Positions 38,701 through 47,114 of a stretch of DNA of 64,000 nucleotides are shown piece after piece. Where the stretch lies: positions 124,001 to 188,000 of the forward strand of contig NZ_LDOV01000017.1 of the NCBI RefSeq assembly GCF_001029435.1, given 5' to 3'. The translations under genes were made by a program, and so were the position numbers. Source of the stretch: Photobacterium aphoticum. GTDB lineage: Bacteria; Pseudomonadota; Gammaproteobacteria; Enterobacterales; Vibrionaceae. Numbering within the stretch: position 1 is the first letter of the stretch; every line of letters begins with the position of its first letter. The notes under the pieces are model-generated. The model had not been told where the DNA came from, made no database searches, and worked only from the letters and a program-made list of their open reading frames with translations.

Positions 38701-38873
38701 GGTGTTGCCCCTGGATAGGACGTTACGACCATCGCATCTTTAATGGTAAAAGCCGGATCTTCCAAGCGCCCCAAGCCAAAGAACGCCATGGTGCCGCCAA
38801 TTAAGAAGATCAGTGTCAGCATCCAGCTGATCACCTTATTGCGAATAAAATAGGCTGCTATATCTTGTTTCAT
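35775..38873 (-). CDS. RND efflux transporter permease
   Basis: This 1032-residue inner-membrane proton antiporter should take drugs or other small molecules from the periplasm to an outer-membrane channel. It has the RND layout: helix 1 (ISWMLTLIFLIGGTMAFFGL), a first porter domain, helices 2-6 with GALVIALGMLVDNAIVVVEG (Asp pair region), a second porter domain, and C-terminal helices with LSLSGMLVKNGIVLLDQI and RVRPVCMAAVTTILGMIPLL. It overlaps the second adaptor gene by four bases. The layout (two adaptors, one permease, no channel gene) recalls V. cholerae VexIJK. Substrate is unknown. Confidence 0.93.
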   Translation of the reverse strand: MKQDIAAYFIRNKVISWMLTLIFLIGGTMAFFGLGRLEDPAFTIKDAMVVTSYPGATPLQVEEEVTYPIEKAIQQLTYVDEVNSVSSRGLSQITVTMKNNYGPDDLPQIWDELRRKVNDLKPSLPPGVYEPQVIDDFGDVFGILLAITGDGYSYKELNDYVDYLRREIELVDGVGKVSVTGTQQEQVFIEISMQRLSSLGISPQTIYGILETQNLVTSAGAVRIGSEYIRVHPTGEFKNVDELGDLIITETGSEGLIYLRDVATIKRDFKEIPDNLIAYDGQQALNVGISFVDGINVVEAGSRVERRLQELKEQQPVGINIGVVYSQPTEVDKSVSGFVVSLGQAVAIVIIVLLFFMGLRSGILIGLILLLTVLGTFVFMSWMAIDLQRISLGALVIALGMLVDNAIVVVEGILIGMQKGRTRMQAASDIVTQTKWPLLGATVIAVMAFAPIGLSQDSTGEYCRTLFSVLLVSLMLSWFTAISLTPFFADLFFRNVKTSTEDADVDPYAGKLFVWYKSFLEFCLRRAWLTVITLVIMLGVSLYGFTLLKQSFFPSSTTPMFMVDVWLPEGTDIRATNTTLKELENKVTQDERVAFVSASAGKGSQRFMLTYTPEKSYSSYGELIIRVNTFEDVIPVMSKLSAMLDADHPELEYKIKQIMLGPSSGSKIEARLVGPDPTVLRSMAKDVVAIMNADPGAFNIRHDWRERNKVIEPVFNESQARRYGITKKDVDDLLQMSFSGLTVGVYRDGTNLMPIVARLPDAERVDVSTIEGMKIWSPAIQGYIPLQQVINGVNIRWEDPLIVRKNRKRMLTVMADPDPLGDETAATVQARIQPQIEALNYPPGYSLEWGGEYESSADAKASLFQTMPMGYLVMFLITIFLFNKVKEALIVWATVPLAVIGVTTGLLLLNTPFGFMALLGFLSLSGMLVKNGIVLLDQIELEIASGKEKYQAVVDAAVSRVRPVCMAAVTTILGMIPLLPDVFFKPMAVTIMFGLGFATVLTLIVVPVLYRLFHHIRLPDQQTQLKPNPAMS

Positions 38874-39970
38874 ACGCCGCCATCCTCCTTGTTCACGATC
38901 CGCACTTGCTGGCCTTCACGCAGTCGGTTTGCCCCTTCCACCACAATCACCTCATTGGCTTGTAGCCCACTGAGCAAACGTACCCCTTGCGGCACGACTT
39001 TATCGGTCACCACTTTGCGTTTACTGACCGTATTATCCGGCCCTACGACCCAGACGAACTTGTTGGCTTTTTCCAAATCATCCCCGTCTTCATTGAAAAT
39101 GGCTTCCAGCGGGATCACCGGCTCACCGCGTCGGTAAATTTTGAGCTTCTGCGCATCGGCTTTCACTTCAACGGCCATCCCATCCAGAATGAACCGATCT
39201 TTGGGCATCGGCATGGTGAGTGTCACGAGGAACGAGCCCAATTCCGGATCAGGCTCGGTGGTAAACTCTTTCAATCGGGCGTTATATTCCGTGCCATCTT
39301 CCAGTACGATGCGAGCACCGGGCGCCGAGTCCTGTACTTCCACGGCGGTACTTTGCGAATAAATCATGTCCGGCGCCTGAATAATCACATCCACCGCATC
39401 CGTCAGGTGCAAGTTCATTACCGTTTGACCCACTTGCATGTTTTCAAACTGCTCAACCGGCACCCGGGAAATCACCCCGTCAAATGGCGCGCGCAGCTCC
39501 GTGAACGTCAGGTTTAACTTGGCCAAGTCCAACCGCGCTTTGGCAATACGACGTTGTGCTTTTAACTCATCAAATTGTGATTGCGGCAAAAAGCCCTGCT
39601 TTACCAGCTTGGCCGAACGGCGATACTGGCTGTCGGCTACATTGAATTTAGCGCGCGCATCATCCACTTCCAGCTTGTAATCTACCGGGTCAAGCCGCGC
39701 CAAAAGCTGGCCTTTTTTCACGCGGTCACCCGGCCGTACCGAGATATGGCTGATTTCGCCCTGCACCCGAAACGACAAACTGGATTTGTTCGCGGCCGCC
39801 GCTACGGCCGGAAATGTCAACTGAGGGGCAGATTCTGCCATCTGTACGGTCGCCACAGCCACGGGCGCGACTATCACCCGCTCTTCAACAGCAGGCTTCT
39901 CACACCCCGTCAACCCTACGGCACTGGCCAACAGACACAGCGCAAAGGGTAAATCTCGTCTCATTGTCAT
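38870..39970 (-). CDS. RND efflux periplasmic adaptor, lipoprotein (second of two)
   Basis: This 366-residue membrane-fusion protein links the RND permease to an outer-membrane channel. The lipobox is VGLTGC (Cys23). A lipoyl/hairpin region follows: SFRVQGEISHISVRPGDRVKKGQLLARLDP, a helical hairpin with SAKLVKQGFLPQSQFDELKA, then LRAPFDGVISRVPVEQFENM and a C-terminal beta barrel. The stop overlaps the permease start by four bases; the other adaptor ends one base upstream, so all three are one operon. The two adaptors are clearly different, so they may form a mixed hexamer. Confidence 0.92.
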   Translation of the reverse strand: MTMRRDLPFALCLLASAVGLTGCEKPAVEERVIVAPVAVATVQMAESAPQLTFPAVAAAANKSSLSFRVQGEISHISVRPGDRVKKGQLLARLDPVDYKLEVDDARAKFNVADSQYRRSAKLVKQGFLPQSQFDELKAQRRIAKARLDLAKLNLTFTELRAPFDGVISRVPVEQFENMQVGQTVMNLHLTDAVDVIIQAPDMIYSQSTAVEVQDSAPGARIVLEDGTEYNARLKEFTTEPDPELGSFLVTLTMPMPKDRFILDGMAVEVKADAQKLKIYRRGEPVIPLEAIFNEDGDDLEKANKFVWVVGPDNTVSKRKVVTDKVVPQGVRLLSGLQANEVIVVEGANRLREGQQVRIVNKEDGGV

Positions 39971-39971
39971 G

Positions 39972-41012
39972 CTACAGCCCCCTTTCCTTGACCCATGCCC
40001 GCACTTTCTGGCCTTCCTTCAGCTCAAACACACCAGACGTAGCAATATTGTCGCCATCGGCCAAGCCCAACAGCACCCGTCGTTTATCATCCAGTTTGAC
40101 AGCCACTTTCGACACCATGCCTTGCTCATCCACTTTCCAGACAAACTGCTGATCGCCTTCTGTCATGATGGCACGTTGAGGGATCGCCCCTAACTCCCCG
40201 CCAGGCAACGCAACCCGTACATGACCCGCCATGCCCGGCAACAAGTTCACTCCGGCTGGGCGCTCCATAAAGAGAGTCACTTTATAGCTGGAGGTTTTCT
40301 CGTCGGCTTCGGTATCGAGCTCTTTAAATTCGGCAGGAAATTGCTGATTGGGGATGGTGTCAAACGAAACACTGGGCTTAATGTCAAACCCGCTGGAATG
40401 TTGAAATCGGGTCAACAGTTGGTCAGGTAACTGAAAAGTCACGTTGATCAACCCTGCACTTTGGATATGCATGACCGGTTGCTTAGCAGTGACGTATTCA
40501 TAGTTTTCAATTAAGGAGAGGGACAGGGTGCCGTCATACGGCGCAATCAGGGTGGCATATTTCAGGTTGGCCTGCGCTTTTTCCAGTTCAGCTTTGGCTT
40601 GGTTCCGCTCGGCTTTTGACCGGTCAAAATCGAGCTCTGATACCACATTGGTTTTCAGCAGTTCCCGATCCCGTTTGTACTGCACATTCGCAAGTTCATA
40701 GTTGGCTTGGGCTTGCTCAACTAACAATCGCAACTGATCCGTATTTAAGTGCGCCAACGTCTGCCCCCGCTTGACATTGTCGCCCGGATCCACGACCACT
40801 TTGTCTAACTGGCCAGAGACTCGAAAGGCCAACACGGCCTTATCTCCCGCTTCCACCACCGCAGGGAAGGTACGAAACACTTCGTTATTTCCCACCGCAA
40901 CGGAATGCAATTTCACCGGCCTTGATTCGGGCTCCGGTACCGGTGCTTCTTTCTCGCCACATCCTGTCACTGCGACTAACAGCACAGTTGTCGCTAACAA
41001 TACGCGTCCCAT
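39972..41012 (-). CDS. RND efflux periplasmic adaptor, lipoprotein (first of two)
   Basis: This 346-residue adaptor is first in the operon. The lipobox is VAVTGC (Cys18). It shows AFRVSGQLDKVVVDPGDNVKRGQTLAHLNTD, a shorter coiled hairpin (KTNVVSELDFDRSKAERNQAKAEL), and TLIAPYDGTLSLSLIENYEYV. It resembles the second adaptor in order of domains but differs in most residues. There is no regulator gene beside it; the next gene upstream is fumarase, more than 400 bases away. Confidence 0.92.
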   Translation of the reverse strand: MGRVLLATTVLLVAVTGCGEKEAPVPEPESRPVKLHSVAVGNNEVFRTFPAVVEAGDKAVLAFRVSGQLDKVVVDPGDNVKRGQTLAHLNTDQLRLLVEQAQANYELANVQYKRDRELLKTNVVSELDFDRSKAERNQAKAELEKAQANLKYATLIAPYDGTLSLSLIENYEYVTAKQPVMHIQSAGLINVTFQLPDQLLTRFQHSSGFDIKPSVSFDTIPNQQFPAEFKELDTEADEKTSSYKVTLFMERPAGVNLLPGMAGHVRVALPGGELGAIPQRAIMTEGDQQFVWKVDEQGMVSKVAVKLDDKRRVLLGLADGDNIATSGVFELKEGQKVRAWVKERGL

Positions 41013-41288
41013 AACATCCTCAATCCATTTCTTTTTGCTTTATTTATACGTGGAAGCGTTCGCAAAACAGCAACACAACTACCCACCTTTTGTTACCACT
41101 ATAGCCCAGACAGCATGACATTATCTGAACATTACGCAAAAACATGACCAAAAACAGATCATTAAATTGCTTTTGCACAACATCATTCATGCTTTATTTA
41201 CACCTTCCAAATAACCCAATGGGCAACACAACAAAGAAAAGGTGAAGTAAGAAAATGGGAGAGATCGGAGAGAAAGGTGGCTATACCA

Positions 41289-41366
41289 CCGTCAGGAAAA
41301 CGCCGTGGAGAAAGCGTTATGAAAAAGCATTGTGAAAAAGCGTCGTGAAAAAGCACGGTGAAAAAC
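41289..41366. repeat. 13-bp tandem repeat, six copies
   Basis: Six consecutive 13-base units start at 41289, 41302, 41315, 41328, 41341 and 41354, with consensus cgtcgtgaaaaag. The variable part is the first six bases; the gaaaaag half is nearly constant. It lies 16 bases before the fumarase terminator, downstream of that gene. Confidence 0.8.
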
Positions 41367-41381
41367 CCTGATCGCAGAAAT

Positions 41382-41410
41382 AAAAAGGCCCCAACCAAGG
41401 TTGGAGCCTT
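41382..41410 (-). terminator. terminator of the fumarase gene
   Basis: On the minus strand the stem aaggctccaacc/ggttggggcctt (one mismatch) is followed by a T run. Confidence 0.85.
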
Positions 41411-41435
41411 CATCGTTCAGAGAACGCTTATCGCA

Positions 41436-42938
41436 TTACATTTCTGCGATTTTGACTTTCCATGTGTCTGGACCAGTCTGGTGCGCATTCACACCTTCTG
41501 CATCCACGGCAACGGTTACTGGCATGTCTTCGACTTCAAATTCGTAAATCGCTTCCATACCCAAATCTTCAAACGCCACCACGCGAGCTTGTTTAATCGC
41601 TTTCGCCACCAGGTACGCTGCACCGCCCACTGCCATCAAGTACACAGCTTTGTGCTGTTTGATGGATTCAATCGCTGCTGGGCCACGTTCCGCTTTACCG
41701 ATCATACCGGTAAGGCCTGCTTGCTCGAGCATCATGTCTGTGAACTTGTCCATACGGGTAGACGTAGTTGGACCAGCAGGCCCCACCACTTCATCACCCA
41801 CGGCATCCACCGGACCCACGTAGTAAATAAAGCGGTTTTTGAAGTCCACAGGGAAATCTTCACCACGTGCCAGCATATCCGCAATACGCTTGTGCGCTGC
41901 ATCACGGCCAGTCAGGATCTTACCGGACAACAGAATGGTTTCGCCTGAACGCCACTCTTGTACATCCGCTTTGGTCACGTTGTCCAAATTCACACGGCGT
42001 ACATTGTCACCCACTTCCCACGTCACTTCTGGCCAGTCTTCTAGCTTCGGCGGCGTCAGTTCCGCAGGACCTGAACCGTCAAGGGTAAAGTGTACGTGAC
42101 GAGTCGCCGCACAGTTCGGGATCATACACACTGGCTTAGAGGCCGCATGGGTTGGCGCGGTCTTGATTTTCACATCCAGTACGGTCGTCATCCCGCCCAG
42201 GCCTTGTGCACCAATACCCAGCTTGTTCACGCGGTTGTAAATGTCTAAACGCAGTGCTTCTTCGGCATTCTCTGCGCCGCGTTCTTGCAGCTCATGAATG
42301 TCGATAGATTCCATCAGGGATTCTTTGGCCAGTACCGCCGCTTTTTCCGCCGTACCACCAATACCAATACCCAACATGCCCGGTGGACACCAGCCCGCAC
42401 CCATTAGCGGTACGGTCTTTTCTACCCACTCAGCAATGTCATCAGATGGGTTCAGCATCACCATCTTGGTCTTGTTCTCAGAACCGCCGCCTTTCGCTGC
42501 GATTTGAATGTCCACTTTATCGCCCGCTACCATGTCAATGTGTACCACGGCTGGCGCATTGTCTTTGGTGTTCTTACGGCTACCGGCAGGATCCGCAACG
42601 ACAGAGGCTCGTAGCGGGTTATCCGGATTGGTGTAGGCTTGACGCACGCCTTCATCAATCATTTCTTGCACCGTCAGGTCACTGTCCCACTGCACGTTCA
42701 TACCAATTTTGACGAAACAGGTCACGATACCCGTGTCTTGACAGATAGGACGACGACCTTCTGCTGACATACGCGAGTTGATCAGGATCTGCGCCATGGC
42801 ATCTTTGGCGGCTTGGCTCTGCTCTTTGTTGTAGGCTTTTTCCAGCGCCTGCACAAAGTCCAGTGGGTGGTAGTATGAAATATACTGTAATGCGTCAGCG
42901 ACACTGCTAATTACATCTTGCTTACGGATGACGGTCAT
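41436..42938 (-). CDS. class I fumarate hydratase (4Fe-4S)
   Basis: This enzyme interconverts fumarate and malate in the TCA cycle using an oxygen-sensitive iron-sulphur cluster. The 500-residue protein joins an alpha domain (RRPICQDTGIVTCFVKIG, KGGGSENKTKMVML, GAGWCPPGMLGIGIGGTAE, SKPVCMIPNCAATRHVHF, with the candidate cluster cysteines) and a beta domain (LSGKILTGRDAAHKRI, VGPAGPTTSTRMD). Length is shorter than E. coli FumA/FumB (about 548) but usual for the vibrio form. The ATG has gaggg in front. It is a single-gene unit. Confidence 0.93.
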   Translation of the reverse strand: MTVIRKQDVISSVADALQYISYYHPLDFVQALEKAYNKEQSQAAKDAMAQILINSRMSAEGRRPICQDTGIVTCFVKIGMNVQWDSDLTVQEMIDEGVRQAYTNPDNPLRASVVADPAGSRKNTKDNAPAVVHIDMVAGDKVDIQIAAKGGGSENKTKMVMLNPSDDIAEWVEKTVPLMGAGWCPPGMLGIGIGGTAEKAAVLAKESLMESIDIHELQERGAENAEEALRLDIYNRVNKLGIGAQGLGGMTTVLDVKIKTAPTHAASKPVCMIPNCAATRHVHFTLDGSGPAELTPPKLEDWPEVTWEVGDNVRRVNLDNVTKADVQEWRSGETILLSGKILTGRDAAHKRIADMLARGEDFPVDFKNRFIYYVGPVDAVGDEVVGPAGPTTSTRMDKFTDMMLEQAGLTGMIGKAERGPAAIESIKQHKAVYLMAVGGAAYLVAKAIKQARVVAFEDLGMEAIYEFEVEDMPVTVAVDAEGVNAHQTGPDTWKVKIAEM

Positions 42939-43011
42939 ATTTGCCCTCGTTGATTATTATCATTCCATGGCGCCCGATTTGTTGCTTCCAATGTAGGGTA
43001 TGGTTCACATC

Positions 43012-43046
43012 ATTTCCCCGTCGGTAGGGAAATACACAGGGGAAAT
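43012..43046. promoter_or_regulatory. 8-bp inverted repeat upstream of fumarase
   Basis: Perfect arms atttcccc and ggggaaat are separated by 19 bases, 74 to 108 bases before the fumarase ATG. It is a possible operator or leader hairpin; the regulator is unknown. Confidence 0.35.
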
Positions 43047-43222
43047 CACGCAACCACGCGGCCATGATCCTCATGGCAGTTGCTCCAATCCACTTCCATA
43101 AATAAGAAGACAAAAAAGCGGAAAGGATCGTCCTTGGGCGTCGTATTAAATTCTGTGTTTATGATACTCTTGCGTACAATTTCGCGCCATGCGCCTATCG
43201 TACACCTGTCACAAAAAAGAAA

Positions 43223-44629
43223 ATGATTTGTAAATCACATCCAGAACTGTTTATTGAACAACTCGACTACGACAAGGATGCATCGCTTACGTGGTTTGAA
43301 CCGTTAGCAGGCCAGCCGTGGGCCATGATATTACGCTCGGCCGCCTCTGATCATCCAGATAATCGCTTCGATATTTTAGTTGCCGATCCTTTAGCCACTT
43401 TAGAGACACATGGTGAAACAACTCGTATTAAGTTTTCAAATGGTGATGAAAAAATCAGCACCCTTGATCCCTTCCACTTAGTAGAGAAAATTCAGCACGA
43501 TCTCCTGCCAAGCCTGAAACCCGTGAACGATGTGCCATTCATCGGTGGTGCCATCGGATTTTTTTCCTACGACCTTGGACGCCGTGTTGAAAAAATTGCC
43601 ACAACAGCAGCGCATGATTTAGGAACGGCCGATATGGCGGTGGGCATTTATGACTGGGCGTTAATTGCCGACCACCAGCAAGAAAAACTGTACGTCATTT
43701 CCCCCAAGGATCACCCGCGCTTGGCGTGGCTGCAAGCACAGAAAAAACGTCATGATGCCGAAGCATTGACAAACAACACATCACAAGATAATCGCTTTTT
43801 ATTAACATCTCCTTGGCAAGCCAACATGGATAAAGCGACATATTGCAACAAGTTTGATCGCGTCCAAAACTACCTGCTTTCCGGTGACTGTTATCAGATC
43901 AACCTGGCACAGCGCTTTTCCGCCCTGTACCAAGGGGATGAATGGCACGCCTATCGCTTACTGGAAGACAGCAACCAAGCCCCTTTTTCGGCGTTTATCC
44001 GCACCGAAGACAGCAGCGTATTGTCCGTCTCACCGGAGCGTTTTTTGCAGCACCGCCATGGCCTGGTGGAAACCAAGCCGATCAAAGGAACACGACCACG
44101 CAGCGCTGATCCTGTGACCGATCGCGCATTGGCTGATCAATTGCGCACAACCGAGAAGGATCAGGCTGAAAACCTGATGATTGTGGATTTGCTGCGTAAT
44201 GACATTGGCCGTGTCGCCAAGCCGGGCTCGGTGTCTGTACCGAAACTGTTTGATGTGGAAAGTTTTCCGGCTGTACACCACTTAGTGAGTACCGTCGTGG
44301 GTGAGCTGGACAGCCAATACAGCCCAACGGATTTGCTGCGCGCTTGCTTCCCGGGCGGTTCAATCACGGGGGCGCCGAAAATTCGCGCGATGCAAATCAT
44401 TGAAGAGTTAGAGCCACACCGTCGCAGCGTGTATTGTGGCAGTATTGGCTACATCAGCCGTTGCGGCCAGATGGACACCAGTATCACCATTCGTACCCTG
44501 ATTGCCCATCAGCAACAGATCCATGCCTGGGCAGGCGGTGGGTTAGTGGCAGACAGCCAAGCAGACAGTGAATATCAGGAAACGTTGGACAAATTAAGCC
44601 GCATTTTACCGACACTGCCGAGCGCATAA
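43223..44629 (+). CDS. pabB: PabB, aminodeoxychorismate synthase component I
   Basis: With PabA, PabB turns chorismate into 4-amino-4-deoxychorismate for folate synthesis. The 468-residue chorismate-binding enzyme has an N-terminal barrel half (GGAIGFFSYDLGRRVEK) and a C-terminal half with SGDCYQINLAQRF, SPERFLQHRHGLVETKPIKGT (catalytic Lys of the PIKGT motif), DLLRNDIGRVAKPGSV and FPGGSITGAPKIRAMQII. The PIKGT motif, rather than the PIAGT of anthranilate synthase, supports PabB. It precedes nudL, as in E. coli. Confidence 0.95.
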   Translation: MICKSHPELFIEQLDYDKDASLTWFEPLAGQPWAMILRSAASDHPDNRFDILVADPLATLETHGETTRIKFSNGDEKISTLDPFHLVEKIQHDLLPSLKPVNDVPFIGGAIGFFSYDLGRRVEKIATTAAHDLGTADMAVGIYDWALIADHQQEKLYVISPKDHPRLAWLQAQKKRHDAEALTNNTSQDNRFLLTSPWQANMDKATYCNKFDRVQNYLLSGDCYQINLAQRFSALYQGDEWHAYRLLEDSNQAPFSAFIRTEDSSVLSVSPERFLQHRHGLVETKPIKGTRPRSADPVTDRALADQLRTTEKDQAENLMIVDLLRNDIGRVAKPGSVSVPKLFDVESFPAVHHLVSTVVGELDSQYSPTDLLRACFPGGSITGAPKIRAMQIIEELEPHRRSVYCGSIGYISRCGQMDTSITIRTLIAHQQQIHAWAGGGLVADSQADSEYQETLDKLSRILPTLPSA

Positions 44630-44673
44630 TCATCGCGTAAATTGCCTGCACTTTTCTGTTATCAACATGAAAT

Positions 44674-44713
44674 GCCAAGCTTTGTTTGCTTTTATGAGGC
44701 TTGGCTTTTTTTG
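44674..44713 (+). terminator. terminator of pabB
   Basis: Arms gccaagc and gcttggc, 18 bases apart, are followed by a run of seven T. Confidence 0.7.
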
Positions 44714-44862
44714 TACCATTTATTATGCTGACTGCACATTTTTACCGACTACGGTTGGTAAAACGCCGCCACTTTGCGAAGGATTTATCGACAATTAACT
44801 CGATAAGTGGTTGTTTCAGCATCTATAGTTAAACTATGTGTCATCGGCTCCACGGAAGGTTT

Positions 44863-45471
44863 ATGAATACTCAAGCGCATCTGCTCACCCGTTTTTTACT
44901 GGCTCCCCAAGCCAGTTATGATGCCAGCCATACCAACCGTATTCAGCAAAGCCTTAACCTGCGTGATCCCCTCAAACAGGCAGCGGTATTGATCCCGCTC
45001 GTCCCCCGTCAAAATCATTATCACGTGGTGTTTACGCGCCGAGCACAACACCTGAAACATCACCCAGGTCAGGTCTCTTTCCCAGGTGGAAAATACGAAT
45101 CACACGACCGCGATCTTATTGCAACAGCCCTGCGTGAAACCCACGAAGAAACCGGTATTGTGTGTTCTCGTGAAAATATTATTGGCCAGTTGCCTGCCCT
45201 GCCAACCGTCAGTGGCTACCTCGTCACCCCTTTTCTGTCGATCATCTCGCCGGATTACACCCCGACACTTGATGCCAACGAGGTGGATGAGTTGTTTGAA
45301 GTCCCGCTGGATTACCTATTGAACCCAGTGAATATGCGGGCTCAAGAAGTCACCATACGGGGCAAAAAACATCACATCTATTCAGTCCCCTTCCATCAAT
45401 ATTCCATTTGGGGCGCCACTGCACAAATGATCAAAGTGCTGTCAAAACAGCTTTGGCATGAGCCAAAATAA
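44863..45471 (+). CDS. nudL: NudL-type CoA pyrophosphatase (Nudix)
   Basis: This enzyme probably cleaves coenzyme A and its esters to 4'-phosphopantetheine and 3',5'-ADP. The 202-residue protein has the CoA-specific signature VFTRRAQHLKHHPGQVSFPGG just before a Nudix box (GGKYESHDRDLIATALRETHEETGI split over about residues 71-95, with the REThEETG core intact). I use the ATG at 44863, preceded by ggaagg; the frame opens nine codons earlier without a ribosome-binding site. It sits between pabB and the serine genes as in E. coli. Confidence 0.9.
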   Translation: MNTQAHLLTRFLLAPQASYDASHTNRIQQSLNLRDPLKQAAVLIPLVPRQNHYHVVFTRRAQHLKHHPGQVSFPGGKYESHDRDLIATALRETHEETGIVCSRENIIGQLPALPTVSGYLVTPFLSIISPDYTPTLDANEVDELFEVPLDYLLNPVNMRAQEVTIRGKKHHIYSVPFHQYSIWGATAQMIKVLSKQLWHEPK

Positions 45472-45511
45472 TGTGACACATTATTTTCCCTAATTTTACC
45501 CACCAAAAAAG

Positions 45512-45527
45512 TGTGATCAAGATCACT
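45512..45527. promoter_or_regulatory. CRP-type binding site upstream of sdaC
   Basis: tgtgatcaagatcact matches tgtga-N6-tcaca at nine of ten positions and also has the inner gatc symmetry of strong CRP sites. It is 128 bases before the sdaC ATG. A weaker gatcttgatc element follows at 45565-45574. Confidence 0.7.
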
Positions 45528-45654
45528 TTAATTTGTATTGCAATTTCACCCCGTTACATAACGAGATCTTGATCAAAGTTTTCTTGCAATAAATAACGAA
45601 AATGCGCTCCGTTCCTAAATTTCCGTTCCGTAATTCAACTTTGGATAGATAATC

Positions 45655-46908
45655 ATGCAAACATCTACAAGCACTGCAGCCACCACTGCTGCAAAAGCAG
45701 GATGGACGTACAAAGACGTAACTTGGGCACTATCGCTTTTCGGTACTGCTGTAGGCGCAGGCGTTCTGTTCCTTCCGATTAAAGCCGGTGCTGGCGGTTT
45801 CTGGCCTCTAGTGATCCTTGCTCTACTTGCACTGCCAATGACTTGGTTTGCTCACAAGAGCCTTGCGCGTTTCGTACTTTCTGCAAAAGATCCTAACGCT
45901 GATATCACTGATACAGTAGAAGAGCACTTTGGTAAGACTGGCGCGAACATCATCACTTTTGCATACTTCTTTGCCATCTACCCAATCGTACTTATCTACG
46001 GTGTAGGTATTACTAACACTGTTGACTCTTTCATGGTTAACCAGCTAGGTATGGAATCTATTCCACGCTGGTTGCTGTCTGGTGGTTTGATCCTTGCGAT
46101 GACTGCGGGCGTTCTGTTCGGTAAAGAACTAATGCTAAAAGCAACATCTGCTGTGGTTTACCCACTAGTATTCGTACTATTCGCGCTATCTATCTACCTG
46201 GTTCCAGAGTGGAACTCTTCAATGGTATCAGTAGCACCGGATTGGTCTGCAATGCCTTCTGTTGTATGGCTAGCAATTCCAATCATCGTGTTCTCTTTCA
46301 ACCACAGCCCAATCATCTCTCAGTTTGCTAAAGAACAGCGTCAGCAGTTCGGCGACGATGCTGTGAAGAAAACAGACATGATCACTGGCGGCGCAGCAAT
46401 GATGCTGATGGCGTTCGTAATGTTCTTCGTATTCTCTGTTGTTCTGTCTATGTCTCCAGAGCAGCTAGCTGAAGCACAAGCACAAAACATCTCTGTACTG
46501 TCTTATCTGGCTAACGTACACGAATCTCCACTGATCTCTCTAATGGGTCCACTGGTTGCTTTCGCTGCGATTACTTCTAGCTACTTCGGTCACTTCCTAG
46601 GTGCACAAGAAGGTCTAGTAGGTCTTGTGAAGTCTCGTTCTTCAATGCCTGTAAGCACTATCGAGAAAATCTCTCTAGCATTCATCGTTGTAACGACTTG
46701 GATTGTTGCGGTAGTTAACCCAAGCATCCTAGGTATGATTGAAACAATGGGTGCACCGATGATTGCTGCAATCCTGTTCCTGATGCCAATCTTCGCAATG
46801 AACAAAGTACCAGCTATGGCTAAGTACAAAACGTCGACAGCTGCACAGATTTTCACAGTACTATGTGGTATTGCAGCCATTACTTCGGTAATCTACGGCG
46901 CTCTATAA
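45655..46908 (+). CDS. sdaC: SdaC-type serine transporter (HAAAP family)
   Basis: This is a proton-coupled serine importer of the inner membrane. The 417-residue protein has about eleven helices, beginning WALSLFGTAVGAGVLFLPIKAG (the conserved first-helix GAGVLFLP), with FSFNHSPIISQF in the middle and SSYFGHFLGAQEGL later. Codons differ from the neighbours: many CTA Leu, TCT Ser and GTA Val codons, as in highly expressed vibrio genes. A CRP-type site lies upstream and sdaA follows after a terminator. Confidence 0.92.
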   Translation: MQTSTSTAATTAAKAGWTYKDVTWALSLFGTAVGAGVLFLPIKAGAGGFWPLVILALLALPMTWFAHKSLARFVLSAKDPNADITDTVEEHFGKTGANIITFAYFFAIYPIVLIYGVGITNTVDSFMVNQLGMESIPRWLLSGGLILAMTAGVLFGKELMLKATSAVVYPLVFVLFALSIYLVPEWNSSMVSVAPDWSAMPSVVWLAIPIIVFSFNHSPIISQFAKEQRQQFGDDAVKKTDMITGGAAMMLMAFVMFFVFSVVLSMSPEQLAEAQAQNISVLSYLANVHESPLISLMGPLVAFAAITSSYFGHFLGAQEGLVGLVKSRSSMPVSTIEKISLAFIVVTTWIVAVVNPSILGMIETMGAPMIAAILFLMPIFAMNKVPAMAKYKTSTAAQIFTVLCGIAAITSVIYGAL

Positions 46909-47018
46909 GGCAGTTCTCACCAAACGTGTGATAATTGACCACTACAGATTGTCTAAACGAGAAAATGTGCTACAACACATAGTCTTCAAATACAATTCAC
47001 GTAGAATATAGCTACTAA

Positions 47019-47049
47019 AGAGCAGGACGCTTACGCCCCTGCTCTTTTG
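47019..47049 (+). terminator. terminator between sdaC and sdaA
   Basis: Perfect 8-base arms agagcagg and cctgctct around an 11-base loop are followed by tttgttttg. Confidence 0.75.
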
Positions 47050-47114
47050 TTTTGTTTATCTCGCCAAGGAAGGGGCGGGAATGATAAGAACGACACAGTC
47101 TAAGGTGGAGCGAG

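Larger units (their letters stand above)
41013..41435. other. intergenic region fumarase-RND operon (423 bases)
   Basis: It holds the RND operon promoter region (AT-rich, 41013-41210, no box I can name), the 13-bp tandem repeat and the fumarase terminator listed separately. No gene was found. Confidence 0.6.

Noticed and set aside
45565..45574. second CRP site before sdaC
   Set aside because: Only the inner gatc-N2-gatc is kept; the outer tgt is missing on one side, so it is mentioned but not called.
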